Assembly: GCA_965279135.1 (NCBI GenBank)
Contig: OZ257133.1
Location: 1,860,001 to 1,924,000, forward strand
Source: Croceimicrobium sp965279135
Lineage (GTDB): Bacteria > Bacteroidota > Bacteroidia > Flavobacteriales > Schleiferiaceae
Length of the DNA: 64,000 nucleotides
Direction of reading: 5' to 3'
A program made the translations under genes and the position numbers. Below the pieces are notes generated by a model that ran no database searches, was not told the DNA's origin, and worked only from the letters and a program-made list of their open reading frames with translations. How positions within the stretch are numbered: the first letter of the stretch is position 1; every line of letters begins with the position of its first letter. Positions 17,445 through 26,250 of this stretch are shown here, in pieces.

Positions 17445-18740
17445 TTATACCGGAACAGCAAAGAGATCGTAGTCTTCGGCCCCGGTAATCTCCACTTCAA
17501 CAAACTGACCCATGGGTAGGTATTCGGCCTCAACCAATACCTCATTATCCACATCTGCAGAATCAAATTCACTTCTTCCAACAAAGAAGTCTCCTTCGCG
17601 ACGATCAATCAATACCTTCATTTTCCGACCCACTAGCGCCTGATTGTGTTCGGCAGATATCTTTTGTTGAATGGCCATGATCTCATTCGCACGCTGTTGC
17701 TTCACTTCGGAAGGAACATCATCTTCAAGATTAAAAGCATGGGTGTTTTCTTCATGCGAATAGGTAAAGACTCCTAAACGTTCAAAACGCATTTCAGAAA
17801 CCCAGTTTTTAAGTACTTCGAAATCCTCTTCGGTTTCTCCTGGATAGCCCACAATGAGGGTAGTACGAATGGCAATGCCGGGCACTTTTTCACGCATCAA
17901 GCGCAACAAACGATCAGTGCGCTCTTTAGTAGTACCGCGTCGCATAGACTTCAATACGGGATCGGCAATATGCTGTAATGGAATATCTATATAATTACAG
18001 ATTTTTGGTTCTTCCCGGATCAGATCTAAAACATCTTCAGGGAAACCGGTAGGAAACAGATAATGCAAGCGTATCCACTCAATTCCATCCACCTTCACCA
18101 GGGCTTGTAAAAGATCAGCAAGGGCTCGTTTACGATAGATATCTAAACCATAATAGGTGAGATCCTGCGCTATGAGTAAGAGTTCTTTTACCCCTTTCGC
18201 GGCGAGCTTTTCAGCTTCAATCACCAATTCTTCAATCGGGGTTGAGCGATGCTTACCACGCATTAATGGAATAGCGCAAAAGGAACAAGGCCGATCACAG
18301 CCTTCCGATATTTTCAGATAAGCAAAATGCTGTGGGGTGGTACTAAAGCGCTCTCCCACCAATTCTTTGCGATAATCAGCACCTAAGGCCTTCAATAATA
18401 AAGGCAACTCACGAGTACCAAAATATTGATCAACATTGGGAATCTCCTTCTGCAAATCAGGTTTGTAGCGCTCGGAAAGACATCCGGTAACGAATACCTG
18501 ATCTACCTCGCCCTCTTCCTTTTTCTCAACGAATTCAAGAATGGTGTTGATCGACTCCTCCTTCGCATTCTCAATAAAACCGCAGGTGTTGATCACTACT
18601 ATGTTACCCTCTTCCTCATGGACCACCTCTTTCTGATTGGCCTTTAACTGGCCCATCAAAACCTCACTGTCATAAAGATTCTTAGAACAGCCCAGGGTAA
18701 CGATATTGATCTTATTCTTTTTTCGGTGCTTAGTACGCAT
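17445..18740 (-). CDS. rimO: Ribosomal protein S12 methylthiotransferase RimO
   Basis: This 431-residue radical-SAM enzyme methylthiolates an aspartate of ribosomal protein S12. The N-terminal UPF0004 domain holds three iron-sulfur cysteines (about C18, C53, C87). The radical-SAM motif CDRPCSFC lies at about 148-155, and a C-terminal TRAM-like RNA-binding domain starts near 370. The start codon overlaps the ftsY stop (TAATG), so it is co-translated with ftsY. It ends one base after the convergent ribH gene ends. Confidence 0.95.
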   Translation of the reverse strand: MRTKHRKKNKINIVTLGCSKNLYDSEVLMGQLKANQKEVVHEEEGNIVVINTCGFIENAKEESINTILEFVEKKEEGEVDQVFVTGCLSERYKPDLQKEIPNVDQYFGTRELPLLLKALGADYRKELVGERFSTTPQHFAYLKISEGCDRPCSFCAIPLMRGKHRSTPIEELVIEAEKLAAKGVKELLLIAQDLTYYGLDIYRKRALADLLQALVKVDGIEWIRLHYLFPTGFPEDVLDLIREEPKICNYIDIPLQHIADPVLKSMRRGTTKERTDRLLRLMREKVPGIAIRTTLIVGYPGETEEDFEVLKNWVSEMRFERLGVFTYSHEENTHAFNLEDDVPSEVKQQRANEIMAIQQKISAEHNQALVGRKMKVLIDRREGDFFVGRSEFDSADVDNEVLVEAEYLPMGQFVEVEITGAEDYDLFAVPV

Positions 18741-19693
18741 TACTTTTCGAATAAACTGTCGACAAAAGCCTCTTTGTCAAATACTCTTAAATCCTCAATT
18801 CCCTCTCCAACGCCAATGTATTTAACCGGAATCTGCAGTTGATCCGAAATACCAATCGCCACTCCCCCTTTAGCTGTTCCATCAAGCTTGGTGAGGGCTA
18901 AAGCCGAAACTTCGGTGGCTTTACTAAACTGTCTGGCCTGCTCGAGCGCATTTTGACCGGTAGAAGCATCTAAAACCAATAGAACCTCATGCGGGGCTTC
19001 CGGCGAAAGCTTTTGCATAACTCTTTTGATTTTGGATAGCTCGTTCATCAGGTTCACCTTATTATGAAGTCGACCTGCGGTGTCTATAATAACGATATCC
19101 GCATCTCGTGAAATTGCCGACTGCACCGCATCATAGGCTACTGAAGCCGGATCAGAGCCCATTGCTTGCTTTACGATTGGCACATCCACTCTTTGGCTCC
19201 AAATCTCTAACTGATCAACTGCCGCAGCGCGAAAAGTATCAGCAGCACCTAGGACTACGTTCAAACCAGCCTTTTTAAATTGATAGGCCAGCTTTCCGAT
19301 GGTGGTGGTTTTTCCCACTCCGTTTACCCCGACTACCATTAATACATAAGGTCTCTTCTCGGGCAGTTCAAAGCCACTCTGACCGTCCCTTTTCTCCTTA
19401 AGAAGATTAGCAATCTCCTCACGAAGAATCTGATTCAATTCGGAGGTGCCCAAGTATTTATCGGCTGCAACCCGAGCCTCGATGGCTTCAATGATTTTGA
19501 CGGTTGTATCAACTCCTACATCAGAGCTAATAAGTACTTCCTCCAAATCATCGAGTACCTCATCATCTACCTTGCTCTTTCCGGCTACGGCACGACTGAG
19601 CTTACTAAATACACTCTCTCGGGTTTTCTCTAAACCCTGTCCTATTTCCTCTTTATTCTCCTCTTTAGAAAAGAGCTTTCCAAATAGACCCAT
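18740..19693 (-). CDS. ftsY: Signal recognition particle receptor FtsY
   Basis: This 317-residue SRP GTPase has a short acidic A-region (about 1-25), a helical N domain, then the G domain with P-loop GVNGVGKTTT (about 122-131), AADTFRAAA, DTAGR and LTKLDGTAKGG. It receives SRP-ribosome complexes at the inner membrane. It is downstream of the ribosomal protein genes but separated from them by a terminator. It is coupled to rimO. Confidence 0.96.
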   Translation of the reverse strand: MGLFGKLFSKEENKEEIGQGLEKTRESVFSKLSRAVAGKSKVDDEVLDDLEEVLISSDVGVDTTVKIIEAIEARVAADKYLGTSELNQILREEIANLLKEKRDGQSGFELPEKRPYVLMVVGVNGVGKTTTIGKLAYQFKKAGLNVVLGAADTFRAAAVDQLEIWSQRVDVPIVKQAMGSDPASVAYDAVQSAISRDADIVIIDTAGRLHNKVNLMNELSKIKRVMQKLSPEAPHEVLLVLDASTGQNALEQARQFSKATEVSALALTKLDGTAKGGVAIGISDQLQIPVKYIGVGEGIEDLRVFDKEAFVDSLFEK

Positions 19694-19763
19694 GTTTCAA
19701 AATATCGGCAAATATCCTAAAAATGGAAAGGCAAGAATATTGACCCCTCCACCAAATAAAAAA

Positions 19764-19790
19764 ACCCGCCAACCATAGAAGTAAGCGGGT
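19764..19790 (-). terminator. Terminator of the rpmB-rpmG-DUF4295 transcript
   Basis: A stem ACCCGC/GCGGGT with a 15-base loop is followed on the minus strand by TTTTTTTATTT. It lies between the DUF4295 stop and the ftsY start. Confidence 0.8.
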
Positions 19791-19813
19791 ATTTTAAAAC
19801 TGTGTAGAAAGGA

Positions 19814-19963
19814 TTAACTGAAGAAGTCTTTTACGTGCTCCTTGTTTACCACTTTCTCTTCAAAACTGTAAGCTCCGGTTTTTTCAGACTTCACCATTTT
19901 TACCACTTTGGTGAACTGAGCAGAATCTCCGGACTTCAGGGTCGCTACTACTTTCTTTGCCAT
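19814..19963 (-). CDS. DUF4295 family small protein (49 residues)
   Basis: This short open frame reads MAKKVVATLKSGDSAQFTKV at its start and ends KEHVKDFFS. The sequence is lysine-rich and basic, and its size and position match DUF4295, a small protein encoded beside rpmG in Bacteroidota and likely ribosome-associated. It starts 11 bases after the rpmG stop, so it is the last gene of the rpmB-rpmG operon. Its short length makes it easy to miss in automatic gene calls. Confidence 0.88.
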   Translation of the reverse strand: MAKKVVATLKSGDSAQFTKVVKMVKSEKTGAYSFEEKVVNKEHVKDFFS

Positions 19964-19974
19964 TGCTTAGTGTT

Positions 19975-20157
19975 TTACTTGATTTCTTTATGAAGAGTAT
20001 GACGCTTCAGAATAGGATTGTATTTCTTAAGCTCCATACGATCTGGAGTGTTCTTTTTGTTCTTGGTAGTCACATAACGTGAAGTACCGGGCATACCGCT
20101 GTCTTTGTGCTCGGTGCACTCCAAAATAACTTGTACTCGGTTACCTTTTTTAGCCAT
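19975..20157 (-). CDS. rpmG: 50S ribosomal protein L33
   Basis: This 60-residue basic protein has the L33 pattern: VQVILECTEH, TSRYVTTKNKKNTPDRMELKKYNP and a lysine/histidine-rich end. It has a single cysteine, so it is the zinc-free type. It is the middle gene of rpmB-rpmG-DUF4295, 11 bases after rpmB. Confidence 0.96.
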   Translation of the reverse strand: MAKKGNRVQVILECTEHKDSGMPGTSRYVTTKNKKNTPDRMELKKYNPILKRHTLHKEIK

Positions 20158-20168
20158 TGCCTAAATGC

Positions 20169-20408
20169 TTATTTGGTGAGATATCCATTGGCACGGGCCT
20201 CTTTGATAACCGTCGCCAATCCTTTCTTATTAATGTTTTTCAAAGCAGAAGCAGACACGCGCAAGGTGATCCAACGATCTTCCTCGGGTAAATAAAAACG
20301 CTTCTTCATCAAGTTCACATTGAACTTGCGCTTGTTCTTTTTATTAGAGAAGGAAACATTGTTTCCACTCATTGCTTTTTTACCGGTAAGCTCACATACT
20401 CTTGACAT
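20169..20408 (-). CDS. rpmB: 50S ribosomal protein L28
   Basis: This 79-residue protein matches L28: the N terminus MSRVCELTGKKAMSGNNVSF, followed by the KRKFNVNLMKKRFY segment and a VSASALKNINKKG block. It is the first gene of the operon. A near-perfect Bacteroidota promoter lies upstream at 20437-20467 on the minus strand. Confidence 0.97.
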   Translation of the reverse strand: MSRVCELTGKKAMSGNNVSFSNKKNKRKFNVNLMKKRFYLPEEDRWITLRVSASALKNINKKGLATVIKEARANGYLTK

Positions 20409-20436
20409 GGATCTCGCTTCTTAAATTTTGGGTCTG

Positions 20437-20467
20437 CAAAAGTAGCTAATTTTTACTCCCACACAAA
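20437..20467 (-). promoter_or_regulatory. Promoter of rpmB-rpmG-DUF4295
   Basis: On the minus strand TTTG (20467-20464), exactly 19 bases, then TACTTTTG (20444-20437). This is a full match to the Bacteroidota TTTG-N19-TAnnTTTG promoter, 28 bases before the rpmB ATG. Confidence 0.8.
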
Positions 20468-20468
20468 C

Positions 20469-21716
20469 CTAGTAATCAATTTTCTGCACTTCTTTTCGGA
20501 GGCGGTCCAAGGCCATAAGAGCACTGCGCCGGATATTCCTTTGACGGTGATTACCAAAGTGATAGCATTTGGCTTTTTCGCCCTGGGGTCCGGATACGGC
20601 AATCCATACTGTCCCTACCGGTTTTTCGGGACTACCTCCTCCGGGGCCGGCCACCCCAGTAGTTGCTACCCCAAAATCGCTTCCGGTAACTTCTCTTACC
20701 CCTTTAGCCATTTGTAAGGCCACCTCTTCACTTACGGCACCATGAGTTTGGATGGATTCCGGATTTACTTTTAAAAACCTCACCTTAAGATCATTGCTAT
20801 AAGCAACCACCCCTCCTAAAAAGTATTCAGAACTACCGGGAATACTGGTTATTAAATCGCTTACATAGCCCCCGGTGCAGCTTTCGGCAGTAGCCATAGT
20901 CATTTGCCTTCTCTGAAGGGATTTACCAACAATCTCCTCGAGGGAACTGGCATCTTCGCCAAAAATGAGATCGCCCAAAGCTTCTCGCATATATGCAATC
21001 CCCTCTTCCACCAGGGCCTTGCTCTTCCGTTTGGTATCGCTGTAACCACTTAGGCGCAATCGTACCAAACCAGGACTAGGAAGGTAGGCCAGTTTAACTT
21101 CCTCCGGCAGGGCTTCTTCCCAATCCTTGAGTATCTCAGCAATATCACTTTCTCCTCTACCCTGAGTAATTAAGGTCTTATGATAGAGCTTGCCCTCCAT
21201 TTGAGTTTCAGTAATCCAGGGAACAATCTTATCTCCCACCAAATGCTCCGTCTCATAGGGAACGCCCGGAGTAGAGAAAAAGTAACATCCATTGCGTTCG
21301 AACCGCATTCCTGGAGCGGTACCGGTTTCATTTAATATGGCTACACAAGAGGAAGGAACATAGGCCTGCATTTTATGCACCTCTTTGGGCTCACGGTTAA
21401 AGCTGGCAAAGAGCTTTTTGATATGATCGTAGATGTGATCCTGATAAATCATCTCCCCCCCGAAATACTCCAGTAACGTCTTTTTGGTGATATCGTCTTT
21501 GGTTGGACCTAAGCCGCCGGTCATGAAGACATACCGGGTATCCGGATGAACCTCATTCAGCGCTCTTCGGATGGCCTCAGCAGTATCGGCCACCACCTTT
21601 TTTTGCCAGACCTGAATACCTTGAAGATTGAGTTGATTAGCTATAAAAGCGGAATTAGTATCTACCGTTTGACCGATTAAAATCTCATCGCCAATGGCTA
21701 TGATTTCTGCTTGCAT
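20469..21716 (-). CDS. cinA: CinA family protein (competence/damage-inducible, NMN deamidase type)
   Basis: This 415-residue protein has two domains. The N-terminal MoCF-binding-like domain (about 1-170) has IAIGDEILIGQTVDTNS and MTGGLGPTKDDITK. The C-terminal amidohydrolase domain (about 255-415) has ATAESCTGG, GVVAYSNDLKVRFL and VATTGVAGPGGGSPEKPVG. Family members hydrolyse NMN or ADP-ribose-type pyridine by-products. Length is standard for full-length CinA. It is monocistronic on the minus strand, diverging from the DUF4197 gene. Confidence 0.92.
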   Translation of the reverse strand: MQAEIIAIGDEILIGQTVDTNSAFIANQLNLQGIQVWQKKVVADTAEAIRRALNEVHPDTRYVFMTGGLGPTKDDITKKTLLEYFGGEMIYQDHIYDHIKKLFASFNREPKEVHKMQAYVPSSCVAILNETGTAPGMRFERNGCYFFSTPGVPYETEHLVGDKIVPWITETQMEGKLYHKTLITQGRGESDIAEILKDWEEALPEEVKLAYLPSPGLVRLRLSGYSDTKRKSKALVEEGIAYMREALGDLIFGEDASSLEEIVGKSLQRRQMTMATAESCTGGYVSDLITSIPGSSEYFLGGVVAYSNDLKVRFLKVNPESIQTHGAVSEEVALQMAKGVREVTGSDFGVATTGVAGPGGGSPEKPVGTVWIAVSGPQGEKAKCYHFGNHRQRNIRRSALMALDRLRKEVQKIDY

Positions 21717-21820
21717 GAATGGGTGTCTAGAATAGGCTCGGACAAAGTTAATTTATTCATGGAAGCTTGCGGCAGAATATGTCAAATGCTAACTTGAGCA
21801 ACCGAATAAATCCCCCAACC

Positions 21821-22525
21821 ATGCGCAAGTTTATTTTCAGTCTTAGCTTCTTATTTCTGCTTAGCTCCTGCGATACTTTGCTTCAAATTGCAGAGACCAG
21901 CAATCAATTATTGGAGCCTTCTGAATCAGAAATAAATCAGGGAATCAAAGAGGCCCTTAGAGTAGGCATCACCAACGCTGTAAATAAAAGCTCTAAGAAA
22001 GATGGCTTTTATGGAAATCCTCTTATCAGGATTCCCTTTCCTCCCGAAGCTGAGCGTGCTGCAAAAACCTTACGCGATTTGGGCATGGACAAAGTAGTAG
22101 ACGATTTTGTAGAAACTCTCAATCATGGAGCCGAACAGGCCTCTGCGAAAGCAACTCCCATTTTTGTAGATGCAATTACCAGCATGACGCTGCAAGATGT
22201 TTATGGCATTTGGAGAGGAGATCAGGATGCGGCAACCCAATTTCTGAAAGCAAAAACCAATAATCAGCTTAAAGCCGCCTTTCGACCCGTTATCAATGAA
22301 GCCCTGAATCAGGTTGAAATAACTCGGTACTGGAGTCCCATTGCGAGCACCTACAACAAGATACCTTTCGTTAAGCCGGTTAATCCCGACCTAACTGACT
22401 ATGTAATGCAAGAAACTTTGGATGGCCTTTATCTGCTTATGGCTCAAGAAGAAGCCAAGATCAGAGAAGATCCTGCAGCAAGAGTAAGTGCTATCCTAAA
22501 AAGAGTGTTTGGCTGGCAGTCTTAG
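21821..22525 (+). CDS. DUF4197 lipoprotein
   Basis: This 234-residue protein starts at the ATG at 21821, which gives a signal peptide with lipobox LSSC followed by DTLL. An 18-residue upstream extension has no signal-like features. The mature part matches the DUF4197 pattern: INQGIKEALRVGITNAV, RIPFPPEAERAAKTLRDLG, AITSMTLQDVYGIWRGDQDAATQFLK and a C-terminal TDYVMQETLDGLYLLMAQEEAKIREDP. It is a helical, probably periplasmic-facing lipoprotein of unknown function. Its end overlaps the convergent next gene by 4 bases. Confidence 0.85.
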   Translation: MRKFIFSLSFLFLLSSCDTLLQIAETSNQLLEPSESEINQGIKEALRVGITNAVNKSSKKDGFYGNPLIRIPFPPEAERAAKTLRDLGMDKVVDDFVETLNHGAEQASAKATPIFVDAITSMTLQDVYGIWRGDQDAATQFLKAKTNNQLKAAFRPVINEALNQVEITRYWSPIASTYNKIPFVKPVNPDLTDYVMQETLDGLYLLMAQEEAKIREDPAARVSAILKRVFGWQS

Positions 22526-23037
22526 ATGCGCTTCATCTGTTGCTTCAACATCTTTACCTGATCGTTGAGCATTCCGCGCTTATCCAATTTCTTAACATCG
22601 GTAAGCAGGACTTGAGCCTCACGCTTACGCCTTTTAGCCAAAGCAATTCCGGCCAGCTGTAATTTAGCCATGGCCTGATCATGCTTTTGACGTAAACCAG
22701 TCTTGAGGGCTTTTCTTAAAAATGATTCCGCTTTGCCGATACCGCTTTGAGACTGAATCATCCCTTGAAGCATATAGTAATAGGCCAGCTGTCCTTTGAT
22801 TAAAGACTCTTCCGGTTTTTTAATGTGATCTAAGGCCTTTTGCGCCTTTACCATGTCATTCTTACGCAAGAACCAAAAGGCTTGTAAGATGCGCTCATTT
22901 CGGAAATAAGTGAAGATGACCAAACCGGCTAACATGATAAACATGATACCATTGCCTATCTCACCGTCGATAAACTGCCAAACTGATAGTCCAACGAAAA
23001 CTGCAGTTAAGCCAAGACGTAAATATTTACTGAGCAT
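22522..23037 (-). CDS. Membrane protein with TPR-like tail
   Basis: This 171-residue protein has two N-terminal membrane segments (about 5-23 and 28-46). A cytoplasmic helical part follows with TPR-like spacing: AFWFLRKNDMVKAQKAL, LAYYYMLQGMIQSQSGIGKAESFLRKAL and AKLQLAGIALAKRRKREAQVLL. It ends basic. No specific family is recognised. A role in protein-protein contact at the inner membrane is plausible. It is convergent with the DUF4197 gene. Confidence 0.65.
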   Translation of the reverse strand: MLSKYLRLGLTAVFVGLSVWQFIDGEIGNGIMFIMLAGLVIFTYFRNERILQAFWFLRKNDMVKAQKALDHIKKPEESLIKGQLAYYYMLQGMIQSQSGIGKAESFLRKALKTGLRQKHDQAMAKLQLAGIALAKRRKREAQVLLTDVKKLDKRGMLNDQVKMLKQQMKRI

Positions 23038-23087
23038 TTATTCAATTTTGGGCCGCAAAAATAGAGCTATTTCCCCAAAAAAGCAGC

Positions 23088-25574
23088 TTAGATCTTAGCT
23101 ACCAATTTCACATTAAGCAATCGTGGGGTAAGGAAGTTCGGTACAGCATATTCACGGGCGGTGCTAATGTCTTTCACCCAGAGATAGCTTATGGTATTAG
23201 TGATGTCGAGAAGGTTAAAGACCTCCACCCCTATCCAAAGACTTCGGAATTGATTGAGGAACTTAGAGTCATATTCCCGGGACTCACTCTTTAATACCTT
23301 GGAGAAACCAATATCTACCCGGCGGTAATCGGGTAAACGGAATACCCTTTCATCGGCTGTCGCCTGAGGTGGACCAAACGGCAAGCCGGTGCCATAAGCC
23401 AGAGTAAGGCTCACTCTAAAACTAGGATCATTAGGTAGGTAATCCTGGAAAAAGATTTTGAAGTTGAAGCGTTGGTCGGTAGGACGAGCCAGGAAGCCCG
23501 CTCCATCCCCTTCAATATCCTCCTGAATGGTCATTATGGAAAGAGAAGCCCAGGAATCTATACCAGGAACAAATTCCCCATTAATGCGATAATCAATTCC
23601 CGTAGCGAAACCACGGGCATTATTCTCGGCCCGATATCTGATCCGAACATTATCCAGATCGTAGGGAATAAGTTGATCAAAGTCTTTGTAATAAACTTCG
23701 GTAACCATTTTGAAAGGTCGGTCCCAAATTCGTAATTGATAGTCGTTACCCAGTACAAAATGGATCGACCTTTGGGCCCGTATATTTTCATTCACCCCGC
23801 CATCAAGATTTCTCATTTCTCGATAAAATGGAGGTTGGTAGTAGAATCCGGTTGCAAAACGGAAAACCATATCGGAAGACCAGGAAGGCTTATAGCTGAT
23901 ACTGGCTCGGGGACTAATCACATTCTGATTATTGAAAGTCCAATAATGACTACGCAGGCCCACATTGTAAAAGAGGTCTCCTGCAGAATCCAGTGGGATG
24001 ATCTCACTGCGCTCCGCATAGGCGGTAACCCTAAAACTGTTTAAATCAACTCTACTGGCAAAGCTTTCAAAGAGTTCCAATTCATCTTCTTGCAAAACGG
24101 AGCTGTACACGATTCCGCCTAAAGGATTACCCTGATCATCCCGCTGTGTAACAACTAGTGAATCGTAGTTGAATCCGCTACCATTGGGAACATTGAAACC
24201 TGCGGAATCAATTCGCTCCCATTCCTTATAGCGATCTATGATATCTTCCATTTGCAGCTTTACACCCCAACGCCAGGTAACCTCATCCTTATCGTAAATC
24301 CCGTTATGACTGATATTCGCTACAATAGCATCCAGGTAGTTTCGGGCATAATTCTGAAATCCCCCTATACTCCTGGTAAAGCTTATTTCACCGAATTGAT
24401 CACTTCCCAAATTTGTATTTAGTTCTCCCAGGCGATAGGCTCCCACCACATCAAAGTACTCCTGTTCGGTAGTTTGAAAAACAGAAGACTGGAAGTTTAA
24501 CTGTAAACCTTTAGAGGGACGGTATTTAGCACCGAGCGCCGCAAACCGAGTGGTGAAATCGTAATCCTCTCGACCATCAAAAAAGACATTTAGGCGCAAG
24601 CTTTCTTGAATGGTTCCAAAATCTGTAGTGCGGGTCTCAGGAATAACCTGGTAGAGATTGCGAGAGTAGTTACCCAAAAAGTTTAGTTCCCATTCATCAG
24701 TAAGATCATAGGTTAAAAAAGCCTGAACATCGGTAAATTGAGGTAGGAAATCAGCTTCAGTATCCAATGACCCAACCAGGAGTTGATTAGTACGATAGCG
24801 TGCCCCAACTAAGGCCGTCATTCGATCTTTAGCAAAACGATCTTCATAAACCAGATTTCCGCCTAAAAGGCTTCCTTCCATACTAAGGCCAAAATCAGAT
24901 GGCTTTCGATAGGTTATGTCGAGTACAGAGGCCATCTTATCTCCATAGCGTGCCTCAAAACCGCCTGCGGAAAAACGCACATTGGAAACCATGGCCGAGT
25001 TTACAAAGCTCATCCCCTCTTGTTGTCCGTTTCGCACTAAAAAGGGGCGGTAAACTTCAATACCATTAACGTAAACCAGGTTCTCATCAAAGTTTCCTCC
25101 ACGCACAGAATATTGGCTCGATAGTTCACTGTAAGAACTAACCCCGGGTAAGGTTTTAATAATCCCTTCCACTCCTGAGTTTGGTCCCACGAAGTTTTCT
25201 ATTGATTTTACATCGACCTCAATCTGATTATCGAATCGACCCTTTCGATCCACGATGTCCACTTCGGTAAGAATATTTTCGAGGAGGATCAGGCTTCGAT
25301 CAATCTGCTTTTTCTGCCCCTTTTCTAAACTGATGTAGAGGGTATCAGGCTGGTAGCCAAAGCTTAAGTAAGAAACCAATAGCCGTTTGCCCGGACCAAC
25401 ATCTAGTTTATACTCTCCCGATTCATTCGTTAGAGTGTAGTAGTCGCCGAGGCTGACCCGTACGCCATCCAGACCGTTACCGGCGGCATCACTAACCTTC
25501 CCAAAAATTTGGGTTTGGGCTTGAGCAGAAAGAGAAATAAGGAAGAGGCTCAAGGCCGATAGGGCTAAGCGCAT
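23088..25574 (-). CDS. TonB-dependent receptor with N-terminal CarboxypepD_reg domain
   Basis: This 828-residue outer-membrane receptor has a signal peptide (about 1-19, ending SAQAQ). A carboxypeptidase-like regulatory beta domain follows (about 22-100, GKVSDAAGNGLDGVRVSLGD). The plug domain has IIKTLPGVSSYSELSSQYSV and RGGNFDENLVYVNGIEVYRP. The rest is a long beta barrel ending in VKLVAKI. It takes up an unknown ligand using TonB energy. It lacks a SusD partner, so it is not a standard glycan-uptake pair. It follows an M23 peptidase and a CarboxypepD_reg protein closely (7 bases from the latter), forming an envelope operon. Confidence 0.87.
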   Translation of the reverse strand: MRLALSALSLFLISLSAQAQTQIFGKVSDAAGNGLDGVRVSLGDYYTLTNESGEYKLDVGPGKRLLVSYLSFGYQPDTLYISLEKGQKKQIDRSLILLENILTEVDIVDRKGRFDNQIEVDVKSIENFVGPNSGVEGIIKTLPGVSSYSELSSQYSVRGGNFDENLVYVNGIEVYRPFLVRNGQQEGMSFVNSAMVSNVRFSAGGFEARYGDKMASVLDITYRKPSDFGLSMEGSLLGGNLVYEDRFAKDRMTALVGARYRTNQLLVGSLDTEADFLPQFTDVQAFLTYDLTDEWELNFLGNYSRNLYQVIPETRTTDFGTIQESLRLNVFFDGREDYDFTTRFAALGAKYRPSKGLQLNFQSSVFQTTEQEYFDVVGAYRLGELNTNLGSDQFGEISFTRSIGGFQNYARNYLDAIVANISHNGIYDKDEVTWRWGVKLQMEDIIDRYKEWERIDSAGFNVPNGSGFNYDSLVVTQRDDQGNPLGGIVYSSVLQEDELELFESFASRVDLNSFRVTAYAERSEIIPLDSAGDLFYNVGLRSHYWTFNNQNVISPRASISYKPSWSSDMVFRFATGFYYQPPFYREMRNLDGGVNENIRAQRSIHFVLGNDYQLRIWDRPFKMVTEVYYKDFDQLIPYDLDNVRIRYRAENNARGFATGIDYRINGEFVPGIDSWASLSIMTIQEDIEGDGAGFLARPTDQRFNFKIFFQDYLPNDPSFRVSLTLAYGTGLPFGPPQATADERVFRLPDYRRVDIGFSKVLKSESREYDSKFLNQFRSLWIGVEVFNLLDITNTISYLWVKDISTAREYAVPNFLTPRLLNVKLVAKI

Positions 25575-25580
25575 TGAAGC

Positions 25581-26219
25581 TTAATTTTTCTTGAAAGATT
25601 GAAAGAGTCGTTGCCAAGCGAAGGGATTACTCAAGGCACCTAAGATTGCAGTGGCTCCATTACCAAATCCCTGATACCGGCCATAATCATAGATACTCTG
25701 ATTTTGCATCATGATCGCCAAATCTCGTGCTTCATCCGGATCCAAGTTCATTGACGCCGCACGATCCTGTAAGGCCTGAATGGCCAGATTACGCATCGCG
25801 ATGTCATTTTCGGTTGTTGGCACATTGGTAGCGAGAAAAGCTTCTTTAAACTGATCGGGCCTAGGCCAGGGATACAGGGTAACCTCCTCTAATAAGGTGG
25901 TATCTCTATCCATTACAATGCGTGCTAAATAAGCCTTTTTAGAAAGGGTATCCGGCACATAAAGACGCTCCTCTTTAAAACCTAAGGATGAAAAAACGAG
26001 GGTATCACCCGGTTTAGCGGCCAAAGAAAAGAAACCATCCTTATCCGTCATGGTTCCTCGATCGGTGTTCGCCAATAAAACATGGGTAAAAGGGATTGGA
26101 CGCGGAATACTGTCACCACTAAGCACCAGACCACTCATCTGCACAGGATCGGAATCTTGAGCCTTGAGCGTGAATCCAAGTATTAGTATGGTGAAACTGA
26201 GTAATATTTTACGCATCAT
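25581..26219 (-). CDS. Secreted CarboxypepD_reg-domain protein
   Basis: This protein has about 212 residues. I start at the tandem ATG pair at 26219/26216, which gives a signal peptide (MRKILLSFTILILGFTLKAQ). A longer reading would have a 30-residue charged leader. The mature part has one carboxypeptidase-like regulatory domain, about 25-115, with SGLVLSGDSIPRPIPFTHVLLANTDRGTMTDKDGFFSL and FSSLGFKEERL. A helical C-terminal part follows. It is likely periplasmic. Its position between M23 peptidase and TonB-receptor genes suggests a shared job in the envelope. Confidence 0.78.
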   Translation of the reverse strand: MMRKILLSFTILILGFTLKAQDSDPVQMSGLVLSGDSIPRPIPFTHVLLANTDRGTMTDKDGFFSLAAKPGDTLVFSSLGFKEERLYVPDTLSKKAYLARIVMDRDTTLLEEVTLYPWPRPDQFKEAFLATNVPTTENDIAMRNLAIQALQDRAASMNLDPDEARDLAIMMQNQSIYDYGRYQGFGNGATAILGALSNPFAWQRLFQSFKKN

Positions 26220-26250
26220 AAGCGAAACGTCCATTTGGCGAAAATAGCAT

